Assembly (NCBI RefSeq): GCF_003290125.1
Contig: NZ_QMKH01000001.1
Span: 682,001 to 746,000 of the forward strand
Direction of reading: 5' to 3'
DNA: 64,000 nucleotides
Source: Microvirga flavescens
Lineage (GTDB): Bacteria; Pseudomonadota; Alphaproteobacteria; Rhizobiales; Beijerinckiaceae
In this document: in pieces, positions 46,029 to 56,268 of the stretch
How the letters are laid out: each line of letters begins with the position of its first letter
How positions within the stretch are numbered: position 1 is the stretch's first letter
Made by a program: the position numbers and the translations under genes
Notes under the pieces: generated by a model
Databases searched by the model: none
What the model was told of the DNA's origin: nothing
Seen by the model: the letters and a program-made list of their open reading frames with translations, nothing else

Positions 46029-46991
46029 CTAGCCAATTCCCTCGAACAGCGCGCTCGAAATGTAACGCTCCGCAAAGGACGGCGCGACGGTGACGATGCG
46101 CTTGCCCTTGAACTCGGGGCGCGAAGCGATCTCCAGCGCCGCCGCGACATTCGCACCCGTGGAGATGCCGCCGGGGATGCCTTCCAGCTTCGCGAGCTTG
46201 CGGGCGGTGTCGAAGGCGGTCTGGTTGCCGACAGTGACCACCTCGTCGATGATCGAGCGGTCGAGAACCTCCGGCACGAAGCCTGCGCCGATGCCCTGGA
46301 TCTTGTGCGGGCCGGGCTGGCCGCCCGACAGAACCGGCGAATCCTCAGGCTCCACCGCGAACACCTTGAGGTTCGGCAGGCGAGGCTTCAGCACCTGGCC
46401 GACGCCGGTGATGGTGCCGCCGGTGCCGACAGCCGCGACGAAGGCGTCGATCTTGCCGTCCGTGTCGTTCCAGATCTCTTCCGCCGTGGTCTTGCGATGG
46501 ATCTCGGGGTTGGCCGGGTTGCGGAACTGCTGCGGGATGATGGAGTTCGGAATTTCCTTGTTCAGCTCCTCCGCCTTGGCGACGGCGCCCTTCATGCCGA
46601 GCGGGCCGGGGGTGAGTTCGAGCTCTGCGCCGAGGAAGGCGAGCATCTTGCGGCGCTCGAGCGACATCGTCTCCGGCATGACGAGGATCAGCCTGTAGCC
46701 ACGCGAGGCGGCGACGAAGGCAAGGGCGATGCCCGTGTTGCCGGAGGTCGGCTCGATGAGGGTGGTGCCCGGCTTGATGACCCCTTGCGCTTCCAGCGCG
46801 TCGATCATGCTGACGCCGATGCGGTCTTTCACGCTCGAAATCGGGTTGAAGAACTCAAGCTTCAGGAGGACCTCCGCATCGATCCCGCGCTCGGCGGGCA
46901 GGCGCTTCAGGCGGACCAGCGGCGTGTTGCCGATGGTTTCCGTGATTGAACCGTAGATGCGCCCGCGACCGGGTTTGGTTTGGTCGGCCAT
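46029..46991 (-). CDS. cysK: Cysteine synthase A
   Basis: CysK is a PLP enzyme making cysteine from O-acetylserine and sulfide. In the 320-residue protein Lys55 in [11 protein letters not shown] binds [14 protein letters not shown] near 80-90 is the substrate loop, and [12 protein letters not shown] binds the PLP phosphate. GGAGGA precedes the ATG. The Rrf2 regulator gene lies 97 bp upstream on the same strand, a layout that suggests sulfur control. Confidence 0.97.
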   Translation of the reverse strand: MADQTKPGRGRIYGSITETIGNTPLVRLKRLPAERGIDAEVLLKLEFFNPISSVKDRIGVSMIDALEAQGVIKPGTTLIEPTSGNTGIALAFVAASRGYRLILVMPETMSLERRKMLAFLGAELELTPGPLGMKGAVAKAEELNKEIPNSIIPQQFRNPANPEIHRKTTAEEIWNDTDGKIDAFVAAVGTGGTITGVGQVLKPRLPNLKVFAVEPEDSPVLSGGQPGPHKIQGIGAGFVPEVLDRSIIDEVVTVGNQTAFDTARKLAKLEGIPGGISTGANVAAALEIASRPEFKGKRIVTVAPSFAERYISSALFEGIG

Positions 46992-47088
46992 AGGAATCCT
47001 CCAAATGTCAAAACGTGCCGAAACGACGAGTTGAAGGCTATTTATTCCTTTTCCCGCTTTATGTCGATAATTATCTTAATTCACAAAT

Positions 47089-47538
47089 TTAAATGGTGAA
47101 ATCAATCGCCGACATCGGCTCCACCGCTCCTTCGGTCTGAGCCCTGTTGCAGAGATCTTCCACCGTCACTTCATCCAATGCCGCGAGGAAAATGCCGGTT
47201 CCCTTTTCGACGACGGGCATGATGATGGCCTCGACGAGGCGCGATTCCGGCAACGGCGGCGCGCCGTCTTCCTCCGTCACGGACATGGCGATGCGCACGA
47301 TGTCCCCCGCCGTGATGCGGCGGCGTTCGCGGGCGAGCTCATAGCCCCCGCGCGGCCCGCGCAATCCCTTCAGGATGCCCTGGCGCACCAGCGCCTGCAG
47401 GATCGGCTCCAGATGGCGGGGCGGCAGGTTGTGACGGGCAGCGAGGGCCTTCGCCGAAACCGGCATGGGCCGCGCATGGAGCGCGATGTCGGTGACGGCG
47501 GCGATGGCGAGAAGCGAACGGCGGGAGAGCAGGATCAT
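47089..47538 (-). CDS. Rrf2-family transcriptional regulator without the iron-sulfur cysteine set
   Basis: The 149-residue protein has the Rrf2 winged helix: AIAAVTDIALHARPMPVSAKALAARHNLPPRHLEPILQALVRQGILKGLRGPRGGYELAR. Iron-sulfur members such as IscR carry three Cys near residues 92-106; here there is one Cys only (DLCNRAQ near residue 131). It therefore resembles cysteine-metabolism regulators of CymR type more than IscR. GGGAGGGT precedes the ATG and overlaps the dut end. cysK is next; the gap between holds a GATAATTATC palindrome at 47066-47075, a possible site. Confidence 0.86.
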   Translation of the reverse strand: MILLSRRSLLAIAAVTDIALHARPMPVSAKALAARHNLPPRHLEPILQALVRQGILKGLRGPRGGYELARERRRITAGDIVRIAMSVTEEDGAPPLPESRLVEAIIMPVVEKGTGIFLAALDEVTVEDLCNRAQTEGAVEPMSAIDFTI

Positions 47539-47541
47539 CGC

Positions 47542-48006
47542 TCAACCCTCCCGGGTCAGGCCCGTGGAGCCGAAGCCGCCGTGCCCGCGCGCCGTCTCGT
47601 CAAGCGTCTCGACCTCGACAAGCGCCGCGCGCGACACGGGCGCCACGATCATCTGGGCGATGCGCGTTCCGCGTGGGATCGCGAAGGGCTCCTGTCCGAA
47701 ATTCACGAGCAACACCTGCACCTCGCCGCGATAATCCGCATCGATGGTTCCCGGTGCGTTGAGAACCGTCACGCCATGCTTGAACGCGAGTCCCGAGCGG
47801 GGCCGCACCTGCGCCTCGAAACCCGGCTCGAGTTGAATCACGAGCCCGGTCGGAATCAGGGCGCGCTCGGACGGTTTCAAGACCACCGGCGCATCGGCGG
47901 GGTTGGCGGCGATGAGGTCGAGCCCCGCCGCGCCGTCGGTTTCATAGCGCGGCAGCGGCAGGCCCTCGCCGTGGGCGAGGCGGAGTACACGTAAGGTTGT
48001 CGTCAT
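47542..48006 (-). CDS. dut: dUTP diphosphatase
   Basis: Dut hydrolyses dUTP to dUMP, keeping uracil out of DNA. The 154-residue protein shows the five trimeric-dUTPase motifs: [41 protein letters not shown] and the C-terminal [10 protein letters not shown] that closes over the substrate. It overlaps the coaBC stop by 4 bp (ATGA) on the minus strand, as in other alphaproteobacteria. Confidence 0.97.
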   Translation of the reverse strand: MTTTLRVLRLAHGEGLPLPRYETDGAAGLDLIAANPADAPVVLKPSERALIPTGLVIQLEPGFEAQVRPRSGLAFKHGVTVLNAPGTIDADYRGEVQVLLVNFGQEPFAIPRGTRIAQMIVAPVSRAALVEVETLDETARGHGGFGSTGLTREG

Positions 48007-49214
48007 GATTTGCGTGTCTCGATCATGTGGGCGAGCCGCTCGACAAGCCGGCGAGCGACCTCGCCCTTGTCGAGGGTCGGCCATGTCTCGACGCCTGAGG
48101 CGGAGACCAGGTGAACCGTATTGTTGTCGCCGCCCATCACGCCGCTTTCCGCCGACACGTCGTTGGCGACGATGACGTCAGCCCTTTTTCGCGAAAGCTT
48201 CTGCTGTGCGTGCTCGATCACCTTTTCCGTCTCGGCGGCAAAGCCGACGACGATGGCGGGGCGTTCCACTGTGCGATGCGCGATGGTGGCGAGAATGTCG
48301 GGGTTCTCGACAAGGGCGAGAGCGGGCGGCACATCGCCCATCTTCTTCATTTTCTCGCCGGCGGCACTCGCCACGCGCCAATCGGCGACGGCGGCGGTGA
48401 AGATGCCGATGTCGGCGGGCAGCGTTTTCTCGACTGCCGCCAGCATGTCACGCGCGCTCTCGACGTGAACGACATTCACGCCCGCAGGATCGGGAAGGGC
48501 CGTCGGCCCCGCCACCAGCGTGACGCGCGCACCCGCCTCGGCGGCGGCGCGGGCAATCGCGTAGCCCTGTTTGCCGGACGAACGGTTCGCGATGTAGCGC
48601 ACCGGGTCGATGGGCTCGTGCGTCGGGCCCGCGGTGATGAGAACGTGTCGCCCCGCCAGCGCGCCTTTCGGCGTCAGGAGAGTTTCGATAGCGGCAACGA
48701 TCTCCAAAGGCTCCGACATGCGGCCGGGGCCGAACTCGGCTTCCGCCATCGCGCCGTCATTGGGGCCGACGACTTTTATGCCGTCGCTCGTGAGCGTCGC
48801 GAGATTGCGCTGCGTCGCCGCGTGCTGCCACATGCGCACGTTCATCGCGGGCGCGATCAGGATCGGCAGGGTCGTGGCGAGAAGGACGGTGGAGGCGAGA
48901 TCGTCCGCATGGCCGCCCGCCATCTTCGCCATGAGATTGGCGGTGGCGGGGGCAACGACGACGAGATCGGCATCGCGCGCAAGCTTGATATGGCCGATAT
49001 CGGCTTCATCCTCACGGTCGAAGAGATTGGTGTGCGCGCGTTGTCCCGAAATGGCGGCGGCGGCAAGCGGGGTGATGAATTCCTGCGCGCCCGCCGTGAG
49101 GATGCAGCGCACGGACGCGCCGCGCTCGCGCAGGCGGCGGATGAGGTCGAGCGACTTGTAGGCGGCGATGCCGCCGCCGATCACGAGAAGAATGCGCTTG
49201 CCCGACAGCGTCAT
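48003..49214 (-). CDS. coaBC: Phosphopantothenoylcysteine decarboxylase / phosphopantothenate-cysteine ligase
   Basis: This bifunctional enzyme carries out two consecutive steps of coenzyme A synthesis. In the 403-residue protein the flavodoxin-like CoaC half (about 1-190) begins [20 protein letters not shown] and has APAMNVRMW. The CoaB half begins [27 protein letters not shown], with TAAVADWR and VIVANDVSA. The ATG at 49214 suits the family. ubiB is upstream (2-bp gap), dut downstream (4-bp overlap). Confidence 0.97.
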   Translation of the reverse strand: MTLSGKRILLVIGGGIAAYKSLDLIRRLRERGASVRCILTAGAQEFITPLAAAAISGQRAHTNLFDREDEADIGHIKLARDADLVVVAPATANLMAKMAGGHADDLASTVLLATTLPILIAPAMNVRMWQHAATQRNLATLTSDGIKVVGPNDGAMAEAEFGPGRMSEPLEIVAAIETLLTPKGALAGRHVLITAGPTHEPIDPVRYIANRSSGKQGYAIARAAAEAGARVTLVAGPTALPDPAGVNVVHVESARDMLAAVEKTLPADIGIFTAAVADWRVASAAGEKMKKMGDVPPALALVENPDILATIAHRTVERPAIVVGFAAETEKVIEHAQQKLSRKRADVIVANDVSAESGVMGGDNNTVHLVSASGVETWPTLDKGEVARRLVERLAHMIETRKS

Positions 49215-49216
49215 GC

Positions 49217-50785
49217 TCACAGCACTCCGAACACCAGGATCATCAGCAACACCACGACAAACCACAAGGCCGCATTGCCCCAGCGGTTTCCTTGCGCCTC
49301 GGCGCGGCCGATAGCGGCGATGCTCTGCGCATCGAGCCGCACGCCGTCACGCGTCATTTCCTCGACACGGTCGAGAAGCGCTTTCGTCTTCACCGCCATG
49401 GCGGGGAGATCCGCGGCGACATGCGCCAGCGTCCGCACGCCCTTGCCCGCTTCCTCGATGCGCCCGAGCGGCCCGAAATGGCGTTCGATCCAGCCGCGCA
49501 CGACAGGATCTGCGGTGCCCCACATGTCGAGCTTCGGGTCGAGGTTGCGCGCCACGCCTTCCACCACGACCATCGTCTTCTGCAGCATCACGAGTTCGGT
49601 GCGCGTCGCCATGTCGAAGAGAGCCGTGATCTCGAAGAGAAGCGTCAAAAGCTTCGCCATCGAAATCTCGTCGGCGCGGCGGTCGTGGATCGGCTCGCCG
49701 ATGGCGCGCAGGGCCTGCGCGAAGTCCTCCACCGAGTGGTGCGGCGGCACGTAGCCCGCCTCGAAATGCACCTCCGCGACGCGGCGGTAATCGCGCTGGA
49801 TGAAGCCGAGGAGAATTTCGGCGAGGAACAGGCGCTCCTTCATGCCGAGGCGGCCCATGATGCCGAAATCCACCGCGACGAGGCGGCCTTTCGCATCGAT
49901 GAACAGGTTGCCGGGGTGCATGTCCGCGTGGAAGAACCCGTCGCGAATGGCATGGCGAAGGAAGGACTGGATGAGCGTGCGCGCGAGGCTCACGCGGTCG
50001 AAGCCCGCGGCGTCGATGGCGGCAAGATCATTGAGGCGGATGCCGTCGATCCAGGTGGTGGTGAGAACATCCCGCGCGGTGAGATCCCATTCGGGTTTCG
50101 GCACGATGAAATCGTGATCGTCCTTCGTGTTCTCGGCCAATTCCGACATGGCCGCCGCCTCGAGCCGAAGATCCATCTCGACGGCGACGGAGCGGGCAAG
50201 CGTCTCGACCACTTCCTGAGCCTTGAAGCGGCGCGCTTCGGGCATGAAGCGCTCAAGCGTCTTCGCTGCGGCGCGCATGGCCTGAAGATCGCGCGCGAAG
50301 CCTTCGCGCACGCCGGGGCGCACCACCTTCACGGCGACGGTCTCCTCGCCTTCCGGCGTCTTGATCCGGGCCTTGTGGACCTGCGCAATGGAAGCCGCCG
50401 CGAGCGGTTCGCTGAAATCGAGGAAGAGCGTGCCGATGGAGCGGCCGAGCGCCGCCTCCACCGTCTTCACCGCCTCGTCGCGCGGGAAGGGGGGCATGCG
50501 GTCCTGCAGCTGTTCCAGATCCCGCGCGGCCTGTGCCCCCACGATGTCGGGGCGGGTCGCGAGAAACTGGCCGAACTTCACATAAGAAGGCCCGAGCCGC
50601 GTTAGCGCCGCGGACAGGCGCGCCGCGCCGTCCCCGATGTTCCGGCGCTCCACGATCCGCGCCACACGCAGGGCAAAACGCGCCGAGGGCGGCAGAGCGT
50701 TCGGGTCGACGAGGGCGAGCGCGCCCTCCCGCGCTAGGACGAAACCGGCGCGCAGGTTGCGGGCGAGATGGACGATGCTGACCAC
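49217..50785 (-). CDS. ubiB: UbiB/ABC1-type atypical kinase of ubiquinone biosynthesis
   Basis: UbiB supports ubiquinone synthesis at the inner membrane through ATPase activity. The 522-residue protein has the family KxGQ motif in YVKFGQFLATRPD, AAASIAQVHKA, and catalytic GFFHADMHPGNLF and VDFGIMGRL. Two hydrophobic C-terminal segments (about 500-520) anchor it to the membrane. The order ubiE-ubiB-coaBC-dut on the minus strand is a recognised alphaproteobacterial cluster. Confidence 0.96.
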   Translation of the reverse strand: MVSIVHLARNLRAGFVLAREGALALVDPNALPPSARFALRVARIVERRNIGDGAARLSAALTRLGPSYVKFGQFLATRPDIVGAQAARDLEQLQDRMPPFPRDEAVKTVEAALGRSIGTLFLDFSEPLAAASIAQVHKARIKTPEGEETVAVKVVRPGVREGFARDLQAMRAAAKTLERFMPEARRFKAQEVVETLARSVAVEMDLRLEAAAMSELAENTKDDHDFIVPKPEWDLTARDVLTTTWIDGIRLNDLAAIDAAGFDRVSLARTLIQSFLRHAIRDGFFHADMHPGNLFIDAKGRLVAVDFGIMGRLGMKERLFLAEILLGFIQRDYRRVAEVHFEAGYVPPHHSVEDFAQALRAIGEPIHDRRADEISMAKLLTLLFEITALFDMATRTELVMLQKTMVVVEGVARNLDPKLDMWGTADPVVRGWIERHFGPLGRIEEAGKGVRTLAHVAADLPAMAVKTKALLDRVEEMTRDGVRLDAQSIAAIGRAEAQGNRWGNAALWFVVVLLMILVFGVL

Positions 50786-50786
50786 G

Positions 50787-51536
50787 TCAGATCTTCCAGC
50801 CGGAATGGATGGCGACGACGCCCGCCGTCAGGGCGCGGTGGGACACGCGCTTGAAGCCCGCTTCCTCGATCATCCGCGCAAAGGCGGCAGGCGCGGGGAA
50901 GCGGCGGATGGATTCGACGAGATACTGATAGGACTCGGAATCGCCTGTCACCATCTTCCCCAGCTTCGGAATGACGTTGAAGGAGTAGGCTTCGTAGATG
51001 GCGTCGAGGCCCGGCACGTCCACCTTCGAGAATTCGAGGCACAGGAAACGCCCGCCGGGCTTGAGCACCCGGTAGGCCTCCTTGAGGGCAAGATCGATGC
51101 GCGGCACGTTCCGGATGCCGAAGGCGATGGTGTAGGCGTCGAAGCTCTTGTCCTCGAGGGGCAGGGATTCGGCGTTGGCCTCAACGAAGTCGATGCGCTC
51201 GCCATAGCGATGCCCCGCCCGCTCGCGGCCCACTTCCAGCATGTCGCCGTTGATGTCGAGCACGGTCACCTTGGTTTGCGGCCCGCCCGCTTCGAGAATG
51301 CGGAACGCCACGTCTCCGGTGCCGCCGGCGACGTCCAGGTGGCGGAACGGCCTGTCCTTGGGCGGGCGCAGCATGTTGACCAGGGTGTTCTTCCAGAGCC
51401 GGTGGAGCCCCGCCGACATGAGGTCGTTCATCAGGTCGTAGCGGCCCGCCACGGAGTGGAACACCTCGTTGACCCGGCCCTGCTTCTCTTCGAGAGGCAC
51501 GGTCTTGAAACCGAAATGGGTGCTCTGGTCGGACAT
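50787..51536 (-). CDS. ubiE: Demethylmenaquinone/2-polyprenyl-benzoquinol C-methyltransferase
   Basis: UbiE methylates the ubiquinone precursor using SAM. The 249-residue protein begins [20 protein letters not shown], then the SAM-binding [15 protein letters not shown] near residues 68-82, [25 protein letters not shown], and a C-terminal [11 protein letters not shown]. One base separates it from ubiB. It is divergent from mutM, and the shared gap of about 90 bp must carry both promoters. Confidence 0.96.
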   Translation of the reverse strand: MSDQSTHFGFKTVPLEEKQGRVNEVFHSVAGRYDLMNDLMSAGLHRLWKNTLVNMLRPPKDRPFRHLDVAGGTGDVAFRILEAGGPQTKVTVLDINGDMLEVGRERAGHRYGERIDFVEANAESLPLEDKSFDAYTIAFGIRNVPRIDLALKEAYRVLKPGGRFLCLEFSKVDVPGLDAIYEAYSFNVIPKLGKMVTGDSESYQYLVESIRRFPAPAAFARMIEEAGFKRVSHRALTAGVVAIHSGWKI

Positions 51537-51628
51537 GGGTCTACCTTTCAACGCCTTTGGCCGCGATCCATAGCGGAAGGTTAAGCGAATGGCTATGTGA
51601 GGGCTATCTGACTTGAGAGAGATGGTTG

Positions 51629-52549
51629 ATGCCCGAGCTTCCCGAAGTCGAAACCGTCCGCCGGGGCCTTGCCCCCGCCATGACCGGGGCGCGCTTCTCA
51701 AAGGTGGAGCAGCGCCGCCCGGACCTGCGCTTTCCTTTCCCCGACAGGTTCGCCGAGCGGCTGGAGGGGCAGGAGGTCGTCTCATTGGGGCGGAGGGCGA
51801 AATATCTTCTGGCGGATCTCTCCTCGGGGGAGGTTCTCATCATGCATCTGGGCATGTCAGGTCGCTTTCTCGTGACGATGGACGGCACGACGCGGGAGCC
51901 GGGGAGCTTCCACCACGATCCGGGCAAGGCGAGCCCCCACGACCATGTGGTCTTCACCCTCTCGAACGGCGCGACCGTTACTTATAATGACACCCGCCGC
52001 TTCGGTTTCATGGACCTCGTGCCGCGCACTGAGATCGAGACCTGCCGCCATTTCGCGGGCATGGGCATCGAGCCTCTCGGCAACGAACTCTCGGGCGAGA
52101 CCATCGCGAGGCTCTTCGCGGACAGGCGCACGCCCCTCAAGGCCGCGCTTCTCGACCAGAGCCTGATCGCCGGGCTCGGCAATATCTATGTCTGCGAGGC
52201 GCTGTTTAGGGCAGGGCTCCACCCGCAGGCCCCCGCCGGATCGCTCGCCACCAAAGCGGGGAAGCCGACGGCCAAGGCTCACGAACTCGCCGACATCATC
52301 CGCGACGTCCTGACCGAGGCAGTGAAGGCGGGCGGCTCGACCTTGCGCGACCACGCCCAGGTGGATGGCACCCTCGGCTATTTCCAGCACACCTTCCGTG
52401 TCTATGACCGGGAGGGGGAGGCTTGCGTCACGCCTCGGTGCACCGGAACGGTGGCGCGCCTCGTGCAATCCGGCCGCTCCACCTTCTATTGCCCGCAATG
52501 CCAGCGGCGTGGCCGCAGGGTGGAACGGCCCGTGGCGTCTGGCGGTTGA
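51629..52549 (+). CDS. mutM: Formamidopyrimidine-DNA glycosylase (Fpg/MutM)
   Basis: MutM removes 8-oxoguanine and formamidopyrimidines from DNA. The 306-residue enzyme starts [14 protein letters not shown], giving the catalytic N-terminal Pro and Glu, with Lys in [12 protein letters not shown] near residues 52-60. The zinc finger [28 protein letters not shown] is intact. The ATG at 51629 is chosen because the active site is Pro2; a TTG three bases earlier would displace it. Confidence 0.97.
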   Translation: MPELPEVETVRRGLAPAMTGARFSKVEQRRPDLRFPFPDRFAERLEGQEVVSLGRRAKYLLADLSSGEVLIMHLGMSGRFLVTMDGTTREPGSFHHDPGKASPHDHVVFTLSNGATVTYNDTRRFGFMDLVPRTEIETCRHFAGMGIEPLGNELSGETIARLFADRRTPLKAALLDQSLIAGLGNIYVCEALFRAGLHPQAPAGSLATKAGKPTAKAHELADIIRDVLTEAVKAGGSTLRDHAQVDGTLGYFQHTFRVYDREGEACVTPRCTGTVARLVQSGRSTFYCPQCQRRGRRVERPVASGG

Positions 52550-52585
52550 TAAGCTGGCAGGTTGCGTATTTGGGATCGGACCCTG

Positions 52586-52601
52586 CCTGAACCGGTTCAG
52601 G
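52586..52601. promoter_or_regulatory. Perfect 16-bp palindrome overlapping the ribosome-binding site of the DUF2189 gene
   Basis: CCTGAACC followed by GGTTCAGG is a perfect inverted repeat with no spacer, 9 bp before the ATG, and its right arm contains part of the AGGAG ribosome-binding sequence. It could be an operator blocking both transcription and initiation, or an incidental GC palindrome. Confidence 0.4.
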
Positions 52602-52610
52602 AGCCGCCTC

Positions 52611-53411
52611 ATGGTGAAGATCCACGTTGTTTCGAACTCCAGCGAGGTTCAGGACGATCTGGCTGCGCTGCCCGTGCGCCGGATTGGCATCGAGGACCTG
52701 AAAGACGCCCTAAGAGAGGGCTTCGACGATTTCTGGGCGATGCCCTCGCAGGTGTTCTTCCTGATCGTGCTCTACCCGATCATCGGCCTCTTCCTGGCGC
52801 GGTTCATGTTCGGCTATCGCCTGTTTCCGCTGCTCTTTCCTGTGGTGTCCGGCTTTGCCCTCGTTGGCCCCTTCGCTGCGCTCGCCCTTTATGAACTGAG
52901 CCGCCGCAGGGAGCGCGGGCTGCCGACCTCCCTCAGGTACGCCACCGACGTGTTCGTCTCGCCCGCTATCGGTTCCATCCTGGTGCTAGGCCTCATGCTG
53001 GCCGGCATTTTCCTTGTCTGGGTCGGCGTGGCCGAGACGCTTTATCTCTCGCTGTTCGGCAAGAGCACCGCCGATTCGATGCTGCCGTTCCTGCGCGAAG
53101 TCCTTACCACCCGCGAAGGCTGGCTTTTGATCCTGATCGGCAACGCCATCGGGTTCGCGTTTAGCGCCCTGGCCTTCTGCCTCAGCATCGTCTCCTTCCC
53201 GCTCCTCCTCGACCGGCATGTGAGCATCGGCACGGCGATCCGGACCTCGTTCAAGGTCGTCGCGACCAACCCTCGCACGATGCTGGTCTGGGCCCTCATC
53301 GTGGCCTTCGGGCTGTTCCTTGGCTTCCTGCCCGCGATGGTCGGCCTTGCCGTCGCCCTGCCGGTTCTCGGCCACGCCACCTGGCATCTTTATCGCAAGG
53401 TCGTAGTGTAG
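52611..53411 (+). CDS. DUF2189 family integral membrane protein
   Basis: The 266-residue protein has about six membrane helices (around 45-65, 70-100, 120-145, 170-195, 215-240 and 240-260). It starts with a soluble N-terminus containing [25 protein letters not shown], which is what I recall from DUF2189 proteins of unknown function. Such genes are often found near respiratory genes; here it lies between mutM and an enoyl-CoA hydratase. The ATG at 52611 follows AGGAG. Confidence 0.85.
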   Translation: MVKIHVVSNSSEVQDDLAALPVRRIGIEDLKDALREGFDDFWAMPSQVFFLIVLYPIIGLFLARFMFGYRLFPLLFPVVSGFALVGPFAALALYELSRRRERGLPTSLRYATDVFVSPAIGSILVLGLMLAGIFLVWVGVAETLYLSLFGKSTADSMLPFLREVLTTREGWLLILIGNAIGFAFSALAFCLSIVSFPLLLDRHVSIGTAIRTSFKVVATNPRTMLVWALIVAFGLFLGFLPAMVGLAVALPVLGHATWHLYRKVVV

Positions 53412-53484
53412 CGCCGCCAGATTGCCACTTGCCGAGCCCTGCCGCCTCGCCTACCGGTATCTGCAAATGCAGGGAGGCGACGGC

Positions 53485-54258
53485 ATGGCTTATGAAACGA
53501 TCCTGGTCGAGACCCGCGGCAAGGTGGGTCTTGTCACCCTCAACCGCCCGCAGGCGCTGAACGCCCTCAACTCGACCATCGTGAGCGAGTTGAACGCGGC
53601 CCTCGATGCCTTCGAGGCTGACGCCAATATCGGTTGCATCGTCATCACCGGCTCGGAAAAGGCCTTCGCCGCCGGGGCCGACATCAAGGAAATGGCAGGC
53701 CTTTCCTTCCCGCAGACCTATCTCGGGGATTTCATCACCGCCTGGGACAAGGTCGCGAACCGCCGCAAGCCGATCATCGCCGCCGTCGCGGGTTTTGCCC
53801 TCGGCGGGGGCTGCGAACTTGCCATGATGTGCGATTTCATCATCGCCGCCGACAACGCCAAGTTCGGCCAGCCGGAGATCAAGCTCGGCGTCATGCCCGG
53901 AGCCGGCGGCTCCCAGCGCCTGACCCGCGCCGTCGGCAAGGCGAAGGCGATGGAAATGTGCCTCACCGGGCGCATGATGGGCGCGGAGGAAGCCGAGCGC
54001 GCCGGCCTCGTCTCCCGCATCGTTCCGGTGGCGGACCTTGTTGGCGATGCCCTGAAGACCGCCGAGACCATCGCGTCCATGTCGCTTCCCATCGCCATGA
54101 TGACGAAAGAGAGCGTCAACCGCGCCTTCGAGACGACCCTCGCCGAGGGCGTGCGCTTCGAGCGCCGCCTGTTCCACGCCATGTTCGCTACCGCCGACCA
54201 GAAGGAAGGCATGGCCGCCTTCGTCGAGAAGCGCGCGCCGAACTTCAAGAACGATTAA
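53485..54258 (+). CDS. Enoyl-CoA hydratase
   Basis: The 257-residue crotonase-fold protein hydrates trans-2-enoyl-CoA in fatty-acid or butyrate metabolism. The oxyanion-hole segments are [13 protein letters not shown] (about 63-75) and [14 protein letters not shown] (about 104-118). The two catalytic glutamates fit in CELAMM and [26 protein letters not shown] precedes the ATG at 53485. No other beta-oxidation gene is adjacent; a TSUP exporter gene follows after about 20 bp. Confidence 0.93.
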   Translation: MAYETILVETRGKVGLVTLNRPQALNALNSTIVSELNAALDAFEADANIGCIVITGSEKAFAAGADIKEMAGLSFPQTYLGDFITAWDKVANRRKPIIAAVAGFALGGGCELAMMCDFIIAADNAKFGQPEIKLGVMPGAGGSQRLTRAVGKAKAMEMCLTGRMMGAEEAERAGLVSRIVPVADLVGDALKTAETIASMSLPIAMMTKESVNRAFETTLAEGVRFERRLFHAMFATADQKEGMAAFVEKRAPNFKND

Positions 54259-54279
54259 GAGCGGCCTTTCGACAAAATC

Positions 54280-55071
54280 ATGGGCGATCTCGGCTTCGAC
54301 ATGCTCGCGACGCTGGCGGCACTTTCGCTTCTGGCCGGTTTCGTGGATTCGATTGCGGGCGGCGGCGGTCTTCTGACGCTGCCCGCCCTCCTGCTGGCAG
54401 GATTCGACCCGGCCCACGCCATCGCCACCAACAAGGTGCAAGGTTCCTTCGCGGCGGCCTCCGCGACCTACGCCTTCGGCCGCAAGGGGCTGATCCATTG
54501 GCGCGCGGCCCTGCCGCTCGCGGCCATCGCCTTCGTCAGCGGAATCGCCGGGGCGCTCAGCGTGCGCTTCCTGCCGCGTTCCGTGCTCGACGCCATGATC
54601 CCCGTTCTCCTGATCGGCATCGCCCTTTTCTTCGCTCTTTCTCCCAAGGTACGGGATGCGGATGCGCACGCCCGCATGTCCGCCCTGACCTTCGGCCTCA
54701 CCGCGCCCGTCGCCATCGGCTTCTACGACGGCATCTTCGGCCCGGGCGCCGGCTCCTTCTATATGCTCGCCTTCGTCATGCTGCTCGGCTACGGGGTGGT
54801 GCGTGCGACCGCCCATACGAAATTGCTCAATCTTGCTAGCAATCTCGGCTCCCTCGCGCTCTTCGCCTCCACGGGCGCTGTGGTCTGGCCGGTGGGCCTC
54901 GTGATGGCCGGAGCCTCCTTCCTCGGCGCGCAGATCGGCTCCCGGCTCGCCATGCGGCTCGGCTCCCGCCTGATCCGCCCGCTGCTGGTTGCGGTGTCGG
55001 CCCTCATGGCCACTCGCCTCCTGATCGACCCCGCCAATCCGTGGCGTCAGGCGCTCAAAGCGCTTTTTTGA
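54280..55071 (+). CDS. TSUP-family (TauE/SafE-like) membrane exporter
   Basis: The 263-residue protein has about eight membrane helices and the family motifs GFVDSIAGGGGLLTLPALLLAG (about 21-42) and GFYDGIFGPGAGSFYML (about 146-162). TSUP proteins move sulfite, sulfonates or related anions; the substrate is not decidable. It follows the enoyl-CoA hydratase closely, so the two may be co-transcribed. Confidence 0.92.
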   Translation: MGDLGFDMLATLAALSLLAGFVDSIAGGGGLLTLPALLLAGFDPAHAIATNKVQGSFAAASATYAFGRKGLIHWRAALPLAAIAFVSGIAGALSVRFLPRSVLDAMIPVLLIGIALFFALSPKVRDADAHARMSALTFGLTAPVAIGFYDGIFGPGAGSFYMLAFVMLLGYGVVRATAHTKLLNLASNLGSLALFASTGAVVWPVGLVMAGASFLGAQIGSRLAMRLGSRLIRPLLVAVSALMATRLLIDPANPWRQALKALF

Positions 55072-55241
55072 CGCTGAAAGGCCTGTCGCCGTTGACGTTC
55101 GCCTCTCCTTGAGTCTATAAGCCGCCACACATGAGCCCGCGCGCCGCCGCGGGCTCTCCAGTTTCCACATCACCGATTGCCGCCCGGGCTCAAGGCTCAC
55201 AAGGCTCTTCGCATCGGATTTTGAAAGACGAGGACAGGCCC

Positions 55242-55508
55242 ATGGCCAACACCGTGTCCGCCAAGAAGATGACCCGCAAGATCGCGAAGCGCACCGCGGT
55301 CAACCGTTCGCGCCGCAGCCGCATGCGCACCTTCGTCCGCAAGGTCGAGGAAGCCATCGCCGCCGGCAACCGCAACGACGCTCTCGCGGCTCTTCGTGCC
55401 GCCGAGCCGGAGATGATGCGCGCGGCCCAGAAGGGCCTCGTTCACAAGAACACCGCGTCGCGGAAGGTCTCCCGTCTGGCTCACCGCATCCAGACCCTGA
55501 GCGCCTGA
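55242..55508 (+). CDS. rpsT: 30S ribosomal protein S20
   Basis: This small basic 16S rRNA-binding protein of 88 residues begins [30 protein letters not shown] and ends HRIQTLSA, typical of S20. The ATG at 55242 is the family start, and a longer frame from 55131 is an upstream leader shadow. rpsT just before dnaA is common in Rhizobiales. Confidence 0.96.
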   Translation: MANTVSAKKMTRKIAKRTAVNRSRRSRMRTFVRKVEEAIAAGNRNDALAALRAAEPEMMRAAQKGLVHKNTASRKVSRLAHRIQTLSA

Positions 55509-55531
55509 TTTTTCGCATCCGCGCGACGATC

Positions 55532-55559
55532 AAAACCCGGCCTTTCGGCCGGGTTTTTT
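55532..55559 (+). terminator. Rho-independent terminator of rpsT
   Basis: CCCGGCC-TTTC-GGCCGGG, flanked by AAAA and TTTTTT, lies 25 bp after the rpsT stop. Confidence 0.93.
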
Positions 55560-55591
55560 GTTGCCTGAAATTCGACCAAAAGAGAGGTTTT

Positions 55592-55828
55592 TTATCCACA
55601 TCGCAGCTTGACTCTGGGCTGTTCATAATGGGTGGCTAGTCGGCTTTGCCGAGTTTGAATCGCGCAGAAAAGACCAAGTTTTAACAATAACTTAGCAGGC
55701 AAAGATACGGAGGGCATCGGAAACGACCCCGCATTTCGACCGAATCGGGGGCGATTCGGCATAGGCGAAAAAACTCTTTTTCACCCTTCCGAATGCAGCC
55801 TGAAGCAACGCTGAATCATTGGAGAGTC
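55592..55828. promoter_or_regulatory. Candidate dnaA control region / chromosomal origin: DnaA box, CtrA-like site, GANTC cluster
   Basis: A perfect DnaA box TTATCCACA is at 55592-55600. Six GANTC sites, the CcrM methylation target, lie at 55610, 55657, 55742, 55753, 55813 and 55824, where chance predicts about one. TTAA-CAATAAC-TTAG at 55681-55695 is one mismatch from a CtrA box. An origin or a methylation-controlled dnaA promoter fits, but only one perfect DnaA box is present. In the rest of the 760-bp gap I see only the dyad at 56186. Confidence 0.55.
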
Positions 55829-56185
55829 AGTGCTTTATCGGTGCGGTTCAAAACCTGTGGACGGGGTTGCAACCCTGTCTCAACATCGGCGGTGCCGGAG
55901 TGCGTGTTGCACGCCCAAACCCCCCTGTGTAAGGTCACTCAACTTCAGCGGCCCGCCGCGAAGTCACCCGCTCAACAATCAAGGTAAAAATCTCAAGGCA
56001 CGGGGGATTGGCGTTGTCTCGCACAACAAACAAGCAAGAAAAGCGCTTCCTTGATCTGGGTCTTCTCTTGGAAACTCTCGAGGGGTTTCCCATGAGGTGA
56101 CTTTGAGTAAAGCCACCTCAGTTCAAACGTAAAAAACTTAGTCTTCTGTATGATTATTGGGGGCGCCGCGTCCTGTACCCCTCTA

Positions 56186-56200
56186 GGACAATTTTTGTCC
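56186..56200. promoter_or_regulatory. Dyad in the dnaA leader
   Basis: GGACAA-TTT-TTGTCC is a perfect 6-bp inverted repeat, flanked by CCCC and GGGG that can lengthen the stem across a bulge. It lies 68 bp before the dnaA ATG. It could be an operator or an mRNA hairpin; the AAATTTTTG core is also terminator-like. Confidence 0.4.
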
Positions 56201-56268
56201 GGGGTGTCAGGGCTATCAGCTGGCGTGTGGGCTTTGTCTTTCGGGACAAGGTCCGAGAGGGGAATTTT

